Below, piece after piece: positions 10,901-21,546 of a stretch of DNA of 23,886 nt (positions are counted from its first letter, which is position 1; the number at the start of each line of letters is the position of its first letter). The notes under the pieces were generated by a model. The model was given only the letters and a program-made list of their open reading frames with translations. It was not told the DNA's origin and did no database searches. Both the position numbers and the translations under genes were made by a program. Location of the stretch: the NCBI GenBank assembly GCA_037176905.1, contig JBBBWG010026402.1:47469-71354 (forward strand), read 5' to 3'. This DNA is from Azolla pinnata. Lineage: Eukaryota > Streptophyta > Polypodiopsida > Salviniales > Salviniaceae.

Positions 10901-13510
10901 TGGTAAAAACTTTCCAATATATCACAAGATTTTCTATTTTACTAAGTGTCCTAAGTAAATCCAAAAAGAGAGCACAATTTTGACCGCAATTTCCTTTACC
11001 CAAACATAGTAGTGTATAATTTTTGGATGATAGGGAGACTTTAACATGCAATACTAAATGAATCGTTTTTCTTTTTTGTTTAGAAAAAGTTTATTGGTAG
11101 TTTTGGAGAATATATATGTGCATGTTTAAATATATATCAAGAAAGCAAGGCCAAATATATGAAGTGTGGCCTTTAATGCTATATGTATTAACATGCATCT
11201 GTTACCACTACTGTTGACTAAGAACTTAGAATTCCCTCCATGAGCAGTGGAGCTCATGGTCATGAATAATTAATATTTATCCTATTTTGGGCCAGCCTTG
11301 GAACTGTTACATTTTCAATATGAGGACGGCAATCAATGCTCAAATGGCCTAGGCATGAATCACACAGCAACGGTAAATAATTACATTTCAAGGTTTCATC
11401 TGAAAATGTGTCACTATATGCACAATAATATCAAGAAAATCTTGAGAAATATTTCAACATATTGAAGTTTTTAATACTCAATGTATAACTTCAACATGAA
11501 CTCATGCAGCTTGGAGACCTTCAGCCAACATTCTTAAAATGAATGATACGTCAATAGAACTTATCCTTTTCATGAATTGAGAGCACACATAAGGGTATAT
11601 ATTGAAGCATGTATGAGATTAACTGAAGTGGAAGAAAATGAAATGTCTTGCATTTTCACCACATTCACAAAGCACAGCAAAGCATCTGGTATTAAATTAA
11701 AACCCGCTCTCCTATTGAAATATGATTAGAAGTACTTGGAAAAGACTTACTTTCCGCCACGATGGACATTCAAAACCTGGCTGTCTACTCGTACTCTTCG
11801 TAGTTCTGCCAATGTTCTGATTCTACTCTTTACTACAGTCGACTCGAACAAAAACAGCATGAAAAGCGTAAAAATGCTGTAATACCAGTACTCATCTAGA
11901 CACCAGAGGCCAACACAAAAGACCTGAACCACAACCATTCAGAATATTATTTAATGTTTCTCCAAATGCATAAAAGACATTTCAAATGATTACTTACCTG
12001 AAAAACAAAGAAGGGCTCCATGCAATGCTCTTTCATTAGCTTTTGGAACGTAGGTTCAGGGAATTCAAACCTGATAAAAAATCCCAGAGAAAAAAGATAG
12101 GTGATATTCAATAGGCTTGTAAGTGACTGATGAGTATACAAATAATAAAACCTTCAATAATGAAAAACCTAATATTTTGGCAGAAGCAACAGAAGACATA
12201 GATGATACAGGGAATAAAATATACATAAAGATAATAAAAAAATGAACTGACGACGTGGCTCAAAACATGCAACTGAAAAAGAATAAAGTTCAACATACAC
12301 GTTTCTTCCCCACTTTGCTGCTGCAGCTTGGGCCTTTGCGTCTGAACCATATCCAGTGGCTTTACTGTAGTAACCAAATGTTTCCTTACATGGATAAGGA
12401 ACCTTCTGAAACCTCTGCAGCTCTGCTGAATAAATGAATTGCTGTTTCCTAAACTCGAAGGAGACCTCATCAACTAATGACTGAGTAGTGGGGAACAAGG
12501 CAGCTGCAAGCTGTTTCAGATTTAAACCTTTGTAAATAGTATCACTATCTAACTGAAAAACCAACCACGAGACAGACTGTGCTCTAGATCAGAGTAAGGG
12601 ATCTTGTGTTTGTTCTAGTTAACAGACGAGCATGACAGAACGTTCTATGCTAAATACCGATGGAGTGATAAATTAGAACTTACAGTGTTTTTATGATATA
12701 ATGGCACAATCTCCTTTGAGCCTGAGAACTTTTCTGGAATGACCTTGCAGATTGTAGCATCCTTTATGTCTTTGACCTGATTTAATAAATTGATTACTTT
12801 CATATTATAGGGGTGGAGAAAATGTTTACTGATCACAAAAGAAATATGGCCATCATCATCTTATTAACACAATTGACTCAATAGCTCAGCAATGGCACTC
12901 TCATTCACTCGAAGCATGAAGCCTTGACAAAGTCTCCTAATAATAATCCAATGGGAAATGCTCACACAAAGCATAAAATTACCACAAATTAAACAGGCAG
13001 AATAGAGACAAGATTGATCTCGGATAGGTTCATGGTATCCAATGAGCATATAATTAAGATAATCAGTACATTACATGCAAATATCCGGCCAATAAACTGC
13101 AATAGTCCATCGTCAATCATCATCTTGAGAATTATATACATGCAACATTTGTCCAATGACACATATAACACACAACTGACATACATGTCACATAAAGACA
13201 TACATATCTATATATGCACAAGTGTTGAACCTACATATACATGTATGAACACATGTGCATGTACCTTGGAAGCTTGCACGAAACATCGAAATTCCACGGA
13301 CCATGTCTCAAACAAGAAGGTCAAAATGTGCATAACCGCAATCCCACCAAGAATGATCATTGAATCCATGAATTCCAGCTTCGGGATGAGGATGAAAATC
13401 CAGGAAAGATAGAGAAGGGCAAAGGGCCATGCGTCCAATCGTTGAGCTGTCTTCTTCCATTTGTAAAGTTCTATGGATTGGACTGTTTTACCATTTACAG
13501 GCAAAGCCAT
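5444..13510 (-). CDS. PDR2: P5A-type ATPase, ER transmembrane-helix dislocase (MIA/PDR2/Spf1/ATP13A1 family), 22 coding exons
   Basis: The gene encodes a P-type ATPase of 1233 aa by the hand-built model; Arabidopsis MIA/PDR2 is slightly shorter. P5A pumps sit in the ER membrane and extract mis-inserted transmembrane helices. In Arabidopsis this gene is needed for male gametogenesis and for root responses to low phosphate. Motifs by residue: TGES (about 329-332, A domain); PPELP (463-467, the P5A signature in the membrane helix); DKTGT with phosphorylated Asp506; MITGDQ (about 712-717); [11 protein letters not shown] (825-835); then a hydrophilic linker and about six C-terminal membrane segments with CIEPDSDF and [10 protein letters not shown]. 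The ATG at 13510 gives [10 protein letters not shown], matching the family start. The stop is at 5444-5446. Every junction joins in phase with GT-AG borders and no defect was seen, so the gene looks functional. Confidence 0.95.
8655..10563 (-). other. P5A ATPase coding exons 7-14: membrane helices, PPELP and phosphorylation site
   Basis: Exons: 10563-10459, 9905-9795, 9715-9629, 9517-9335, 9263-9213, 9144-9019, 8940-8861 and 8763-8655 (residues 338-621). Landmarks are [61 protein letters not shown] in the short 51-bp exon 11, [12 protein letters not shown] at the end of exon 12, and [11 protein letters not shown] in the nucleotide-binding domain. The exon 12/intron 12/exon 13 junction (8936-9054) is the source of the copy inside the HAK intron at 658-776. 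Confidence 0.9.
10690..13510 (-). other. P5A ATPase coding exons 1-6: N-terminal membrane region and A domain
   Basis: Exons in transcript order: 13510-13265, 12776-12684, 12552-12299, 12070-11998, 11923-11751 and 10861-10690. They encode residues 1-337. These include the first hydrophobic segments ([32 protein letters not shown]), the P5-specific N-terminal region ([29 protein letters not shown]) and the actuator domain with [11 protein letters not shown] and [10 protein letters not shown]. Exon 3 carries about a dozen residues more than I recall for Arabidopsis, around [12 protein letters not shown]. The 889-bp intron before exon 6 is the longest. Confidence 0.9.
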
Positions 13511-13522
13511 TGCTCACGAATA

Positions 13523-14476
13523 TCTGTATATGTGCGAATGTATTTCCAAGAGCTAGCCACTTGGGCCAGTTGTCCTTTTCCAGTTAGAGAGTTTGGTTAC
13601 TCATGTCTCCATATACTGAGCCTTCTATTTTTAGGTCTTTACCTAGGACAGGTTTTTCAAGTCCTCAGATAATACACATAGGCCAGCATAGACAGATGTA
13701 CTTTTCTTTCCTTCTCAGCTTTGGATGCTGCGCTTCTTCATCTTTTGAACTCCCTTTTCTGAGCTGATTGAAGAAATTCTGGTTACCTGCTTACAATCAG
13801 AATCAACAAGACATTGATTTCCAGGCTTATTGGAAGCATCCAGAAAATGTCATGGAGAAAAGAAAATGAATATGAAAGAAAAGCAGGCATGTGTACGTAT
13901 CAATTAGGAAGATAGAAAACCCCAGAAAGAAAGAAAAAAGGATTGGACCAATCGTAGAAATAAAAATCTGAGAACGTCTAAAACATTTTTCTAGCGATAC
14001 CAAAAAGCATTAAATACGTTTGTGCATATGCATATAGCTCATTGCTCAGGAATTCATCGTTGCAGATCTCTTTCATCAATTCATTACAGTTCTACTTTCA
14101 CGGTTCTTCAGAGTTCCACCTCGGCAACAAACACGAAGAGAAAACTCCAGTTTTTGCTTCCCGAGCATTGATGGCCTATAGCAATACGCAAGAGATCCGA
14201 AAGGAGAAAGGGCAGGGAGACGGAAACGGGATAGAAAAAAGAAAAGAAAAGCAAAGAAAAGCAAAGCAGAATCCCATCCACTCGAGCATCTGTGGCCGAT
14301 CTCTCCAAACCGAAGCGATTTTTTCAGGTGAGAGAGGAGGAGCTTACCAGCCGGAAATCTCTGCGAAAGGGAGATGCGAAGAGGAAAGCGAAAGACAGGC
14401 GAGGAATCCAGCAGAAGGCGAATCCTCGGCGTATCGAGCTGCAGAATGTCGGGCAGAGAGATCTGAGCAAAAAGAA

Positions 14477-14480
<4 letters not shown>
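13523..14480 (-). promoter_or_regulatory. Probable 5'UTR of the P5A ATPase, with an intron
   Basis: On the minus strand, a CAG acceptor (13524-13526) lies 13 bp before the ATG, and a good donor, CTG|GTAAGC, lies at 14346-14348. Between about 14350 and 14480 the minus strand is pyrimidine-rich and GC-richer than its surroundings, as in plant 5' leader exons. The inferred structure is a leader exon at about 14348-14480 joined to the leader end at 13523. A further CAG/GTAAC pair near 13790 could mark an extra exon or another site. No TATA box is assigned. Confidence 0.45.
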
Positions 14481-14508
<28 letters not shown>

Positions 14509-14527
14509 AGAAAGAAGAAGAAGAAAG
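14468..14527 (+). repeat. AAG/GAA microsatellite (TTC-rich on the P5A sense strand)
   Basis: A nearly pure AAG/GAA tract of about 60 bp, interrupted by a few G or A changes. On the minus strand it is a TTC tract at the upstream edge of the inferred P5A leader. Such pyrimidine patches are common near plant transcription starts. An A/G-rich stretch at 14220-14270 adds to the strand bias. Confidence 0.9.
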
Positions 14528-14976
14528 GTTTCTGAGCCTTCCCTTTTCTGACTTCCCTGTTTTGATTAATTACAAAAATGTCCCTTCATTTTTGACCCTT
14601 TCCTTGTTGTTCTCTCATTTCTTTCCTTTTGATTTCTCTAATGCTGATTCTCATTCTCATTCTCCTGAGGATTACAGTATTTGTCTGATCAGTAGCCGCG
14701 TTGTTTCCCGCGTAATGCCGTTTCGTATGCGCCGTAATAATCTTTCGAACATTACAGCATTTGACAGTTCTGTTGGGTAAACCGTACTTTGGTGGATCGA
14801 AAGCGGTAATCGAACATTCGCATTGTTATCCGTAATCGAATCGATAGATATGTTCCAAAAGCAAACGTTGTTAAAGATTGGTATTGTACCTTAAGTTGGA
14901 GAAGGGATTGCCCGCATCTGTGGTCTTGACAGAATCATCACGCTTGTTGTATGAAACGTAAGTTCATCTGTAGGTA

Positions 14977-15312
14977 GTACTGCACTCGTTTCTTCCTCCC
15001 CATTCTACTTTTGTTGCTGCTTCTGACAGTACGACATTTGATTAATGCGCTCACTAGTGCGCTTCATCTGTACTCATTTCTTCCTTCTAATTTTGCTTGC
15101 GGCTTCTACTAGCATTACGATCTTTTGCTTCTATTTGCTTCTTTTGACATTACATTACCCAAATCAATACATTCATTATTTCCCACGTATTGCAAGTTAT
15201 CTATGTTGTACTCATTTCTTTCTTCTGATTCTACATCTACTACTTCTTTTACATTACAGTACCTTATTAGTACATTCAATGTTTCTCACATATTCTAGTT
15301 CATTCATACTAC
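14977..15312 (+). repeat. Degenerate tandem array of about 100-140-bp units
   Basis: Three pyrimidine-rich units start at 14977, 15070 and 15208. Each opens with GTACT plus CTCGTTTCTTCC or CTCATTTCTT, and each later has a TTCT-rich run followed by a GACATT-, GACAGTACGACATT- or ACATTACAG-like segment. They diverge strongly and differ in length. Intergenic; no coding potential recognised. Confidence 0.6.
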
Positions 15313-15426
15313 GTGCTCACGTGAATCTCAAATGACCCTTTGCTCTGGACTAATGAGTAAGTTGCTAGACCACCTGATCCACCTCCGTGGCGCTAGGTGT
15401 GAAATGGATTTGGACCCTCAATGTTT

Positions 15427-15775
15427 GATACCACGGATCTTATGATAAAAGCGCAAGCTTATGTAGCAAGAGGTTTTCAATGCATGTCAAGGCAACCCTA
15501 CCCTATTATGATGGTAACAACCCTCTTTATACAAGCAAAACCCTAGGGCCTTGTGTGTTCACAGTATTGATCACATGAAGTGGTTGGTCAAGTGTGAACA
15601 CACTTCAACACTTGAAATAATGATTATATCTTTCATTAACCCTCTACATTGGAATTGGGATACCATTTCACCATTTGTTTGACATGTATATACAACACAT
15701 CGATGCAACGATTGACCCAAATGAGCCCTTTTCAAGCACTCGCTTCCATCCCAAGATTCGCTGTCAACAAAAAAT
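15427..15775 (-). mobile_element. Candidate LTR with primer-binding-like motif, minus strand
   Basis: Read on the minus strand, the sequence starts TGTTGACAGCG (near 15775). It then has GCCCTAG followed by TATAAAGAGG (about 15526-15555), a plausible R/U5 region, and a TGGTATCAAAC motif at about 15427-15437. That motif resembles the initiator-tRNA-Met primer-binding site used by many plant LTR elements. The expected CA at the LTR end before it is not clear. About 100 bp of possible untranslated interior follows. I see no gag-pol open frame here, so it would be a truncated remnant. Confidence 0.45.
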
Positions 15776-15992
15776 TGATTAAGATACGTGAACTCAAAGC
15801 AGGACCCGGGGGTCTCTGACTAGGGATACCAGTGTTCATAACTCACATGTTCACAATTTAAATTAATGATGACAATAGTTTTCATTACAAACAAACGATT
15901 GCAATATTTCTCAGATTTGGGAGAGAATCTAAGGTCAGAGATTGAGCTTACGAGTTTCGGAATTCTAGGATTCAAGGGTGTGATCTCTCCAA

Positions 15993-16132
15993 TTAGGGTT
16001 TTTGACGTTTTATAGTTGTAAATGATATTAGGGTTAGGTTTTTCTAAGGGCTCTGGGATTCGAATTCAGTCCATTTTGTTTTAGGGTTAGGGTTTTCTGA
16101 AATAGATAGCTCCAACGAGAGAATTAGGGTTT
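15993..16132 (+). repeat. Cluster of telomere-like TTTAGGG / telo-box motifs
   Basis: TTAGGGTTT-type motifs occur at 15993-16001, 16028-16038 (two joined units), 16079-16096 (TTTTAGGGTTAGGGTTTT) and 16124-16132. The plant telomere unit is TTTAGGG, and the reverse complement AAACCCTA is the telo-box bound by TRB-type factors in promoters. The motifs are scattered and degenerate, so this is either a worn interstitial telomere-like block or a regulatory cluster. Confidence 0.7.
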
Positions 16133-16140
16133 CGGAATAG

Positions 16141-16217
16141 AGAGATGTACCAACAAAGTGTTTCGGATTAGCTTCATTTTGTTGGTACCTACTTACAAGA
16201 GATGTACCAACAAAGTG
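16141..16217. repeat. 20-bp direct repeat flanking an inverted copy (hairpin-capable)
   Basis: AGAGATGTACCAACAAAGTG occurs at 16141-16160 and again, identically, at 16198-16217. Between them, 16178-16188 (TTTGTTGGTAC) is the exact reverse complement of the GTACCAACAAA core. Either direct copy can pair with it as an 11-bp stem, so two alternative hairpins are possible. Confidence 0.9.
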
Positions 16218-16731
16218 AATACGAGGAGAAATAATTACTAATGGATAATAGTAATTGTGTGGTAACAATAGTGTTGAAATATATGATGTTTCAATACAGC
16301 TGATAATGTTTAGAGTATTAACTGATATGCTAATGAATCTCCCATAATTTAATAATGTTCTTTATGATCGGATTATGGCTAGAAGAAATAATAAGAATCC
16401 ACCACCTTATTAATTTAAATATAATTAGCACATCTACTTTCAGAAAGACCTTGAGTGTCTGTCTTAGCAAGTGAATACATAGAAGACCCTAAAATTTTCC
16501 TCATTTTTTAAACCTTATTGTTTTCATGGAATGTAAACACTAGTGCACATCACAATAACTTGTCTTTCAATTTGTAACTAAAAGTCTCCTTGATGAGAAT
16601 GTCTTTTTTTCTACCCATCAATAAACATCATAAATAATATGAGCAAATTGTTAATATCAAAGTCTATGTCAAAATCAAAGTGGAAGTATAAAAACTTCAA
16701 TTTGTTGAAGAGCTTAATTAACTAAACAAGA
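16218..16731. other. AT-rich intergenic DNA
   Basis: Nothing recognised apart from a run of five A at 16690-16694. On the minus strand this is T5, about 38 nt past the tRNA-Ser gene, and it could serve as the Pol III terminator. Confidence 0.4.
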
Positions 16732-16812
16732 CGTCGGCTGCAGGGTTCGAACCTGCGCGGGCGAACCCAACAGATTTCAAGTCTGTCGCCTTAACCACTC
16801 GGCCAAACCGAC
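16732..16812 (-). tRNA. trnS-UGA: tRNA-Ser (anticodon UGA)
   Basis: On the minus strand the 81-nt gene starts GTCGGTTTGGCCGAGTGGTT (acceptor stem and A box) and has the anticodon stem-loop with TGA. It also has the long variable arm of class II tRNAs and the B box GGTTCGAACCC, and ends AGCCGAC plus discriminator G. The acceptor stem pairs over seven positions with one T-G. There is no intron and CCA is not encoded, as expected for a nuclear gene. The nearest downstream T run of four or more is T5 at 16690-16694. Confidence 0.95.
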
Positions 16813-17526
16813 TTACGTGAAACCACATTTTTTAAACAATTATTAAACTAAAATTAACAACTCATTTAAGACATTCTTACAGCTTCTTTTCTGCTCCTAC
16901 AAAGACCAGCTAATAGACTCCACACCCATGTAAATAATGTACCATTCCACTAGCTAGCTGATTATATTACTAACTAGGGGATCTTACCAAATGTAGAGGT
17001 TTAAGTCCTGAGAACAAAAAACCTGGCATTGAAACCGATGAATCATGAACAAGCAAGCTCCTGGACTTGGAAAATCAAGACCAGAGCTTCTAGATTTTTT
17101 ATACCCTCTAATAGAACATTGATCCATTTGATTATCAAACGGATGGATTCTCACCATTATATATGTGTTGATATTGGTTGATGCATAGTGGATCCTGAAT
17201 AATTTATGGATGGATATATGTACACTTCCAAATGATTGAATTCCATCTTGTTTTGTATCTCATGGCAGCATACAGATCAGATCGGATATACAAACATTTT
17301 CCTCGGAGTGAAGTTTTTCTATTGTACAAAGAATCGGCGGTTCACAAAAATTGACCCATATATGATTGGGTGCCCGGTGCACGCGGCGATCTTTGCTTCC
17401 AGATTTTTTGAAAGGAGATTTCCATACCATATCCATTCCTCTCTTTCTCTCAATTTCTGACATCTAGCAGAAGTGTCCCGTGTTCACTAGGTGGAAGAAA
17501 ATTGAATGGTGATCTCCTCCACATGC
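16813..17526. other. Intergenic, including the probable 3'UTR of the Obg gene
   Basis: No gene recognised. The stretch between the tRNA and the Obg stop codon has a 74-codon plus-strand frame and an overlapping minus-strand frame near 17236-17463. Neither looks like a known protein. The part nearest 17526 is probably Obg 3'UTR. Confidence 0.4.
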
Positions 17527-20500
17527 CTAATGGGGCCAAAGTCTTGATCCTCGGAAGCCTCTTTTCCAATTTGTTGCTAGTAGGTCTTCAGTGTCTTGCC
17601 AAATGAATTCCATCTGCAAATTTGAAAACAAATGTTGGATGAAGCACTGATTGTAAACTAATCCATGGATACACAATGAATTTTAAGTTACCTCCCCAAC
17701 GATCACAGTATCGCCCTCGGAAACTCCACGATTCCTTAACGCAGCATTCACCCCACTTATGTTAAGAACATGCTGGAAACGCTTCAAAGATTCAAAGTAC
17801 CTGTCATTTGGAAACAGAGAACACATCAGATATCATATTTTCACAGAAAAAAAAAAGTTTGCTTATAAATACATACATACATACATATAAATGTCCATGT
17901 ATGCATCTGTATCGTCAGATCTTTTGAAGAAAACTACTTACTCCCAATTAGTCATTTGCGTAAAACGTTCCAATCCAATGCCCTCGATTCTCCATTCTTT
18001 GGATCCAGGACTGCCAAATATCTCAAATTCCTCTATCGGAGCATTCCGCTGCCTTCTTATAGCCTCACCAACGGTCCATTTGTCATCCTTATCATGTGAT
18101 TCATCTACAAAATTAGCACATAAATGAGCCTTAAATCAGAAGAAAATAGAAAACCACCAAACAATTTACAGAGCAACAGACAGATTTGTACCTGTTGTAT
18201 ATTCAACTGGAATCTTAGGAAGCGATTGCAGCAAAGAGAATGCTTTCATTACAACTGATTCAGTGCCCTTCTTAGTGGCTGCACTCATACAGAGAGCCTC
18301 TATTCCCTTTTTCTCTAGATAAGCTTGAAAATTATTCCAGCGATCTGAAGCCTCAGGAATGTCCATTTTATTAAAAGCTACCACAAAGGGCTTCTCAGCG
18401 AGAGAGGGATTAAAAAGTTCGAGCTCCAACCGTACTGCCTCATACTCCTGTTCAGGTTGCTGGCTCATGCCATCGACTATATGCACCTGCAACATTAAGA
18501 AGTATTGTTATCCACACACTATTCACACATATTTTTGTCACTGAGAATGTAATATGGGTATTTTCAATACATTCATGTGAATCCACACATCTATGTCTGG
18601 ATATATATGGGGAAAAACTGAAATACTCCAGGGTTATTTTGTTTCACATTCTTGGAGCTCAAAGATTCAGATACACATGCTTTTGAGAGAACAGCATCTG
18701 CATTCCACAATAGGCATTAACACACAGACCAGGAGAATCACACAGGAAAAAACCGATAAAAGAGACACATGCAGAATAATAAACATATTACACATTAGCT
18801 GCCAAAAATTGAAGTGATACACTCACCAAGACACGACAGCGTTCCGTATGTCGTAAAAACTCATGACCCAAACCAGTACCTAGATGTGCACCTTCTAGAA
18901 GCCCAGGCAAATCAGCTACAACCATTGAAGATTCCATTCCAATGGGTACTACACCCAAATTAGGAAGAAGTGTGGTAAATGGATAGGACCCAATTTTTGG
19001 CTGAGCTGCACTGATGACACTCAACAATGTACTTTTACCGGCATTAGGAACACCAATTATGCCAACATCAGCAACGAGCTTCAATTCCAGTTCCAACCAC
19101 CTTTAACACAAAAAAGAGGGTTATGACAGCATCAATGTTATCGCAAATTTAAGTTTGTGTTTCAGCAACCCAAAACGAGAAAGAAAAATTGTATTAATAA
19201 GATAGGAGAATAATCATCTTGTTGAATAAGAGCTTCAAGTTTCTTTCAGCCTTCAAAAATAAATGCACGATACATTCCAACACTGACAATGATATAAATG
19301 TTTGCATTCGCATCAGAAATGGTAGCCTAGAACTTCACTTAGAAGAAGACGATCATAAGCACATGTCAATAGAAAGAAATGCACCAAATTATCCTTACCT
19401 TATTTGACATTTACCAGACTACCCCATAGACTTTAAGGAATTGTCATTCTAGAACACTAGAACAAAGCTTCCTCCATAGGTTAGAAGCTACTTTGATTTC
19501 TTGTTGAAAGCTTACAAGTAGTTTGGCAAGCAGCCAAACATGTTGAGCATAAACATTGGGGTGTTTCACATGAAAATAACTACACATTTCAGTTCTGTAG
19601 ATATACCTTAATAATATGGAAAAACATAAAAAAGTTGAGTTAGTAAAAAAAAACTTACATTTCTGCACCTTCTTCTCCAAGTTCAGCGATCTGAGGAGTC
19701 TTATTACGACCTGTCTTGAATCCTGTGTTCCCACGGCCACCTCGGCCTCCAGGGAGAAGCAACTCACGCTGATATGGTCTCATCAATTCGAGCAAAACTT
19801 CACCCGAACCATCAAGCTCATCTGTAGCTTCACGAACGACTGTACCTAAAGGGACCTTGATGATGCAGTCCTCACCAGCTGCTCCATCTTGACTCTTGCC
19901 CAGGCCATGGCTACCTCTTCCTGCCCGGAAGTGAACTGACCTCCTGAAAGGTAGCATTGAATTCATCGATGGGTCAGCCTCCACATATACATGTCCACCT
20001 CTCCCACCACTCCCACCAGAGGGTCCACCAAAGGGTACGAATTTCTCTCTTCTGAATGCTACAACACCATTCCCACCATTCCCAGCCTTTGCATATATCT
20101 TGGCCTTGTCGAAAGACCTCATTATAGCTGGAATAGCTCGCTTCAATGGCTTAACCTTATCTTTTACACCTTCTTTCTCATTCATATCTGTTCCAGCGTC
20201 TTCTTCGTCTTCATCATCTTCTTCTTCTCCATCATCTTCTTCATCATAAATCTCCTTCTTCAGTTGATCAAGCGCCCGAGTGCTTTCTGCATTGTGCAGC
20301 TTTGCAGCTCGTGCTTCGAACTCAAGCAGTTCTGCCTCCGCTTCAAGAAGCAATGCTTCCTCATCGTCATCTTCGTTGTTATCATCTTCATCTTCACCTT
20401 CATCTTCATTGTCCTCATTATCCTCACCCACTGTTTTCCAATTCATGATATTGTTTTCATATGCAAGACTTCTTGTTTTCTTCTCCTTCTCCAGTCCCTC

Positions 20501-21241
20501 GAGCTCTCTCTGAGCCTCTTTAAGGAGCTTTGCCTCTTCCTCTTGGGACAAAGGGGTCGAATCACCTTCCCAGTACATGATTGTATCATGACTTTCAGCT
20601 AGTTCATCTTCCACATTAACTTCAACCCACTCAAACTCTTCTTCATAATCACCATAGTGGTTTCCACGCTTCTCATGGCTAGACACTTCCTCGGCCTCAT
20701 CATTAGCATATGGAGCATCATGCAAAGATCCTGACACCTTCCCAAGGTTCTCATCACTGTCATAAGAAAGATCGTTTGAAGATCTCTGCACATTTCCATC
20801 CTTGTGGTTACCATCATGAGATGCATCTTGCTGATCCCCAATGTCAACATATAGAGAACCATGAGCAGATGCTGACCTCTTCCCATTCTTGGCATTATCA
20901 AAATATTTCAGAGAATCTAAGGTAAAGCTTGAAAGCGGATCAAATTGCTGCTCCGTCATGGAATCTCGAGGAATCTTTTCCAGGATCTGAGGAAGAGAAT
21001 CTTCCTGATCGACGAGAGGACGAAGAGTTGTGAGCGTGGATGCTCCTGCTCCCATGCCAAGGAACATGTCTCCATCTTGAACTAGCTTCAGATTTTTGCT
21101 GCCAAATTTTTTCTTCACAAAAGAAGACGGGGTTTTAGGCTTACCTGAAGCTTTCTTCTTCTGTTTCCCACATGTAACGGACAGAAACAATCTATCTCCG
21201 CCCCAAAGGCTCTGGTTTACACAGGCAACCGACATTTCCAT
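17527..21241 (-). CDS. OBGC: Obg-family GTPase, probably chloroplast ObgC, 6 coding exons
   Basis: Exons: 21241-19659, 19100-18827, 18486-18192, 18104-17942, 17800-17692 and 17613-17527. All join in phase, giving 836 aa. Obg proteins act in large ribosomal subunit assembly; the plant plastid form is needed for thylakoid and chloroplast development. Residues 1 to about 60 are a possible transit peptide. Residues about 215-360 are very acidic. The Obg glycine-rich fold spans about 374-528 ([20 protein letters not shown]). In the GTPase domain, G1 is GVPNAGKS (544-551), switch I is [12 protein letters not shown]3 is DLPG (591-594), G4 is NKMD (658-661) and G5 is MSA (about 686-688). A C-terminal OCT domain follows (about 728-817: [27 protein letters not shown]). 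The ATG at 21241 has purine-rich context with G at +4; a second ATG is codon 3. The protein is longer than Arabidopsis ObgC mainly through the acidic region. Confidence 0.93.
20170..20640 (-). other. Acidic low-complexity region of the Obg N-terminal extension
   Basis: Within Obg exon 1 the plus strand is a degenerate CTT/CAT-rich tract. On the coding strand it gives long Glu/Asp runs (for example [15 protein letters not shown] and [17 protein letters not shown]), separated by coiled-coil-like Leu/Glu/Ala stretches around [20 protein letters not shown]. The reading frame is uninterrupted. Plus-strand frames here are shadows. Confidence 0.85.
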
Positions 21242-21546
21242 GGCTTGCTCTCCACCTCGGCCTCTCCTTCGTAACCTTTGCCGCCCTTCTGCCTTCTATC
21301 TTTCTTCTTTGGCTCTTCTTCTAAAGGACGGTTCCGATCACCATGTCCAGCTTCTTGCTGCTGCTTCCTTCTTCTTCGAAAATGGTTTCCTGGCATGTAC
21401 GGCGTTGGCGTCAACTCGATGGTTTCATCACCATATCCACAAAACCTTTGCTTCTGTCTCCGACGTTCCTCTCAGTATGACACGCGTTGTCGACTCAGCC
21501 TGGAGCATCGCCATATCCACAAAGCTCTCAACCCTCCTTGTACACA

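Noticed and set aside
14042..14551. A 169-codon plus-strand frame ending in Glu/Arg runs.
   Set aside because: It comes from the purine-rich complement of the P5A leader and its microsatellite. No conserved motif.
16732..16812. Possible plastid origin of tRNA-Ser(UGA).
   Set aside because: Sequence details and the AT-rich nuclear setting do not show plastid flanks such as psbC/psbZ. I treat it as a nuclear tRNA gene.
19991..20602. A 203-codon hydrophobic plus-strand frame that could pass for a membrane protein.
   Set aside because: It is the antisense shadow of the acidic Glu/Asp region of Obg exon 1, whose complement reads as Phe/Ile/Leu.
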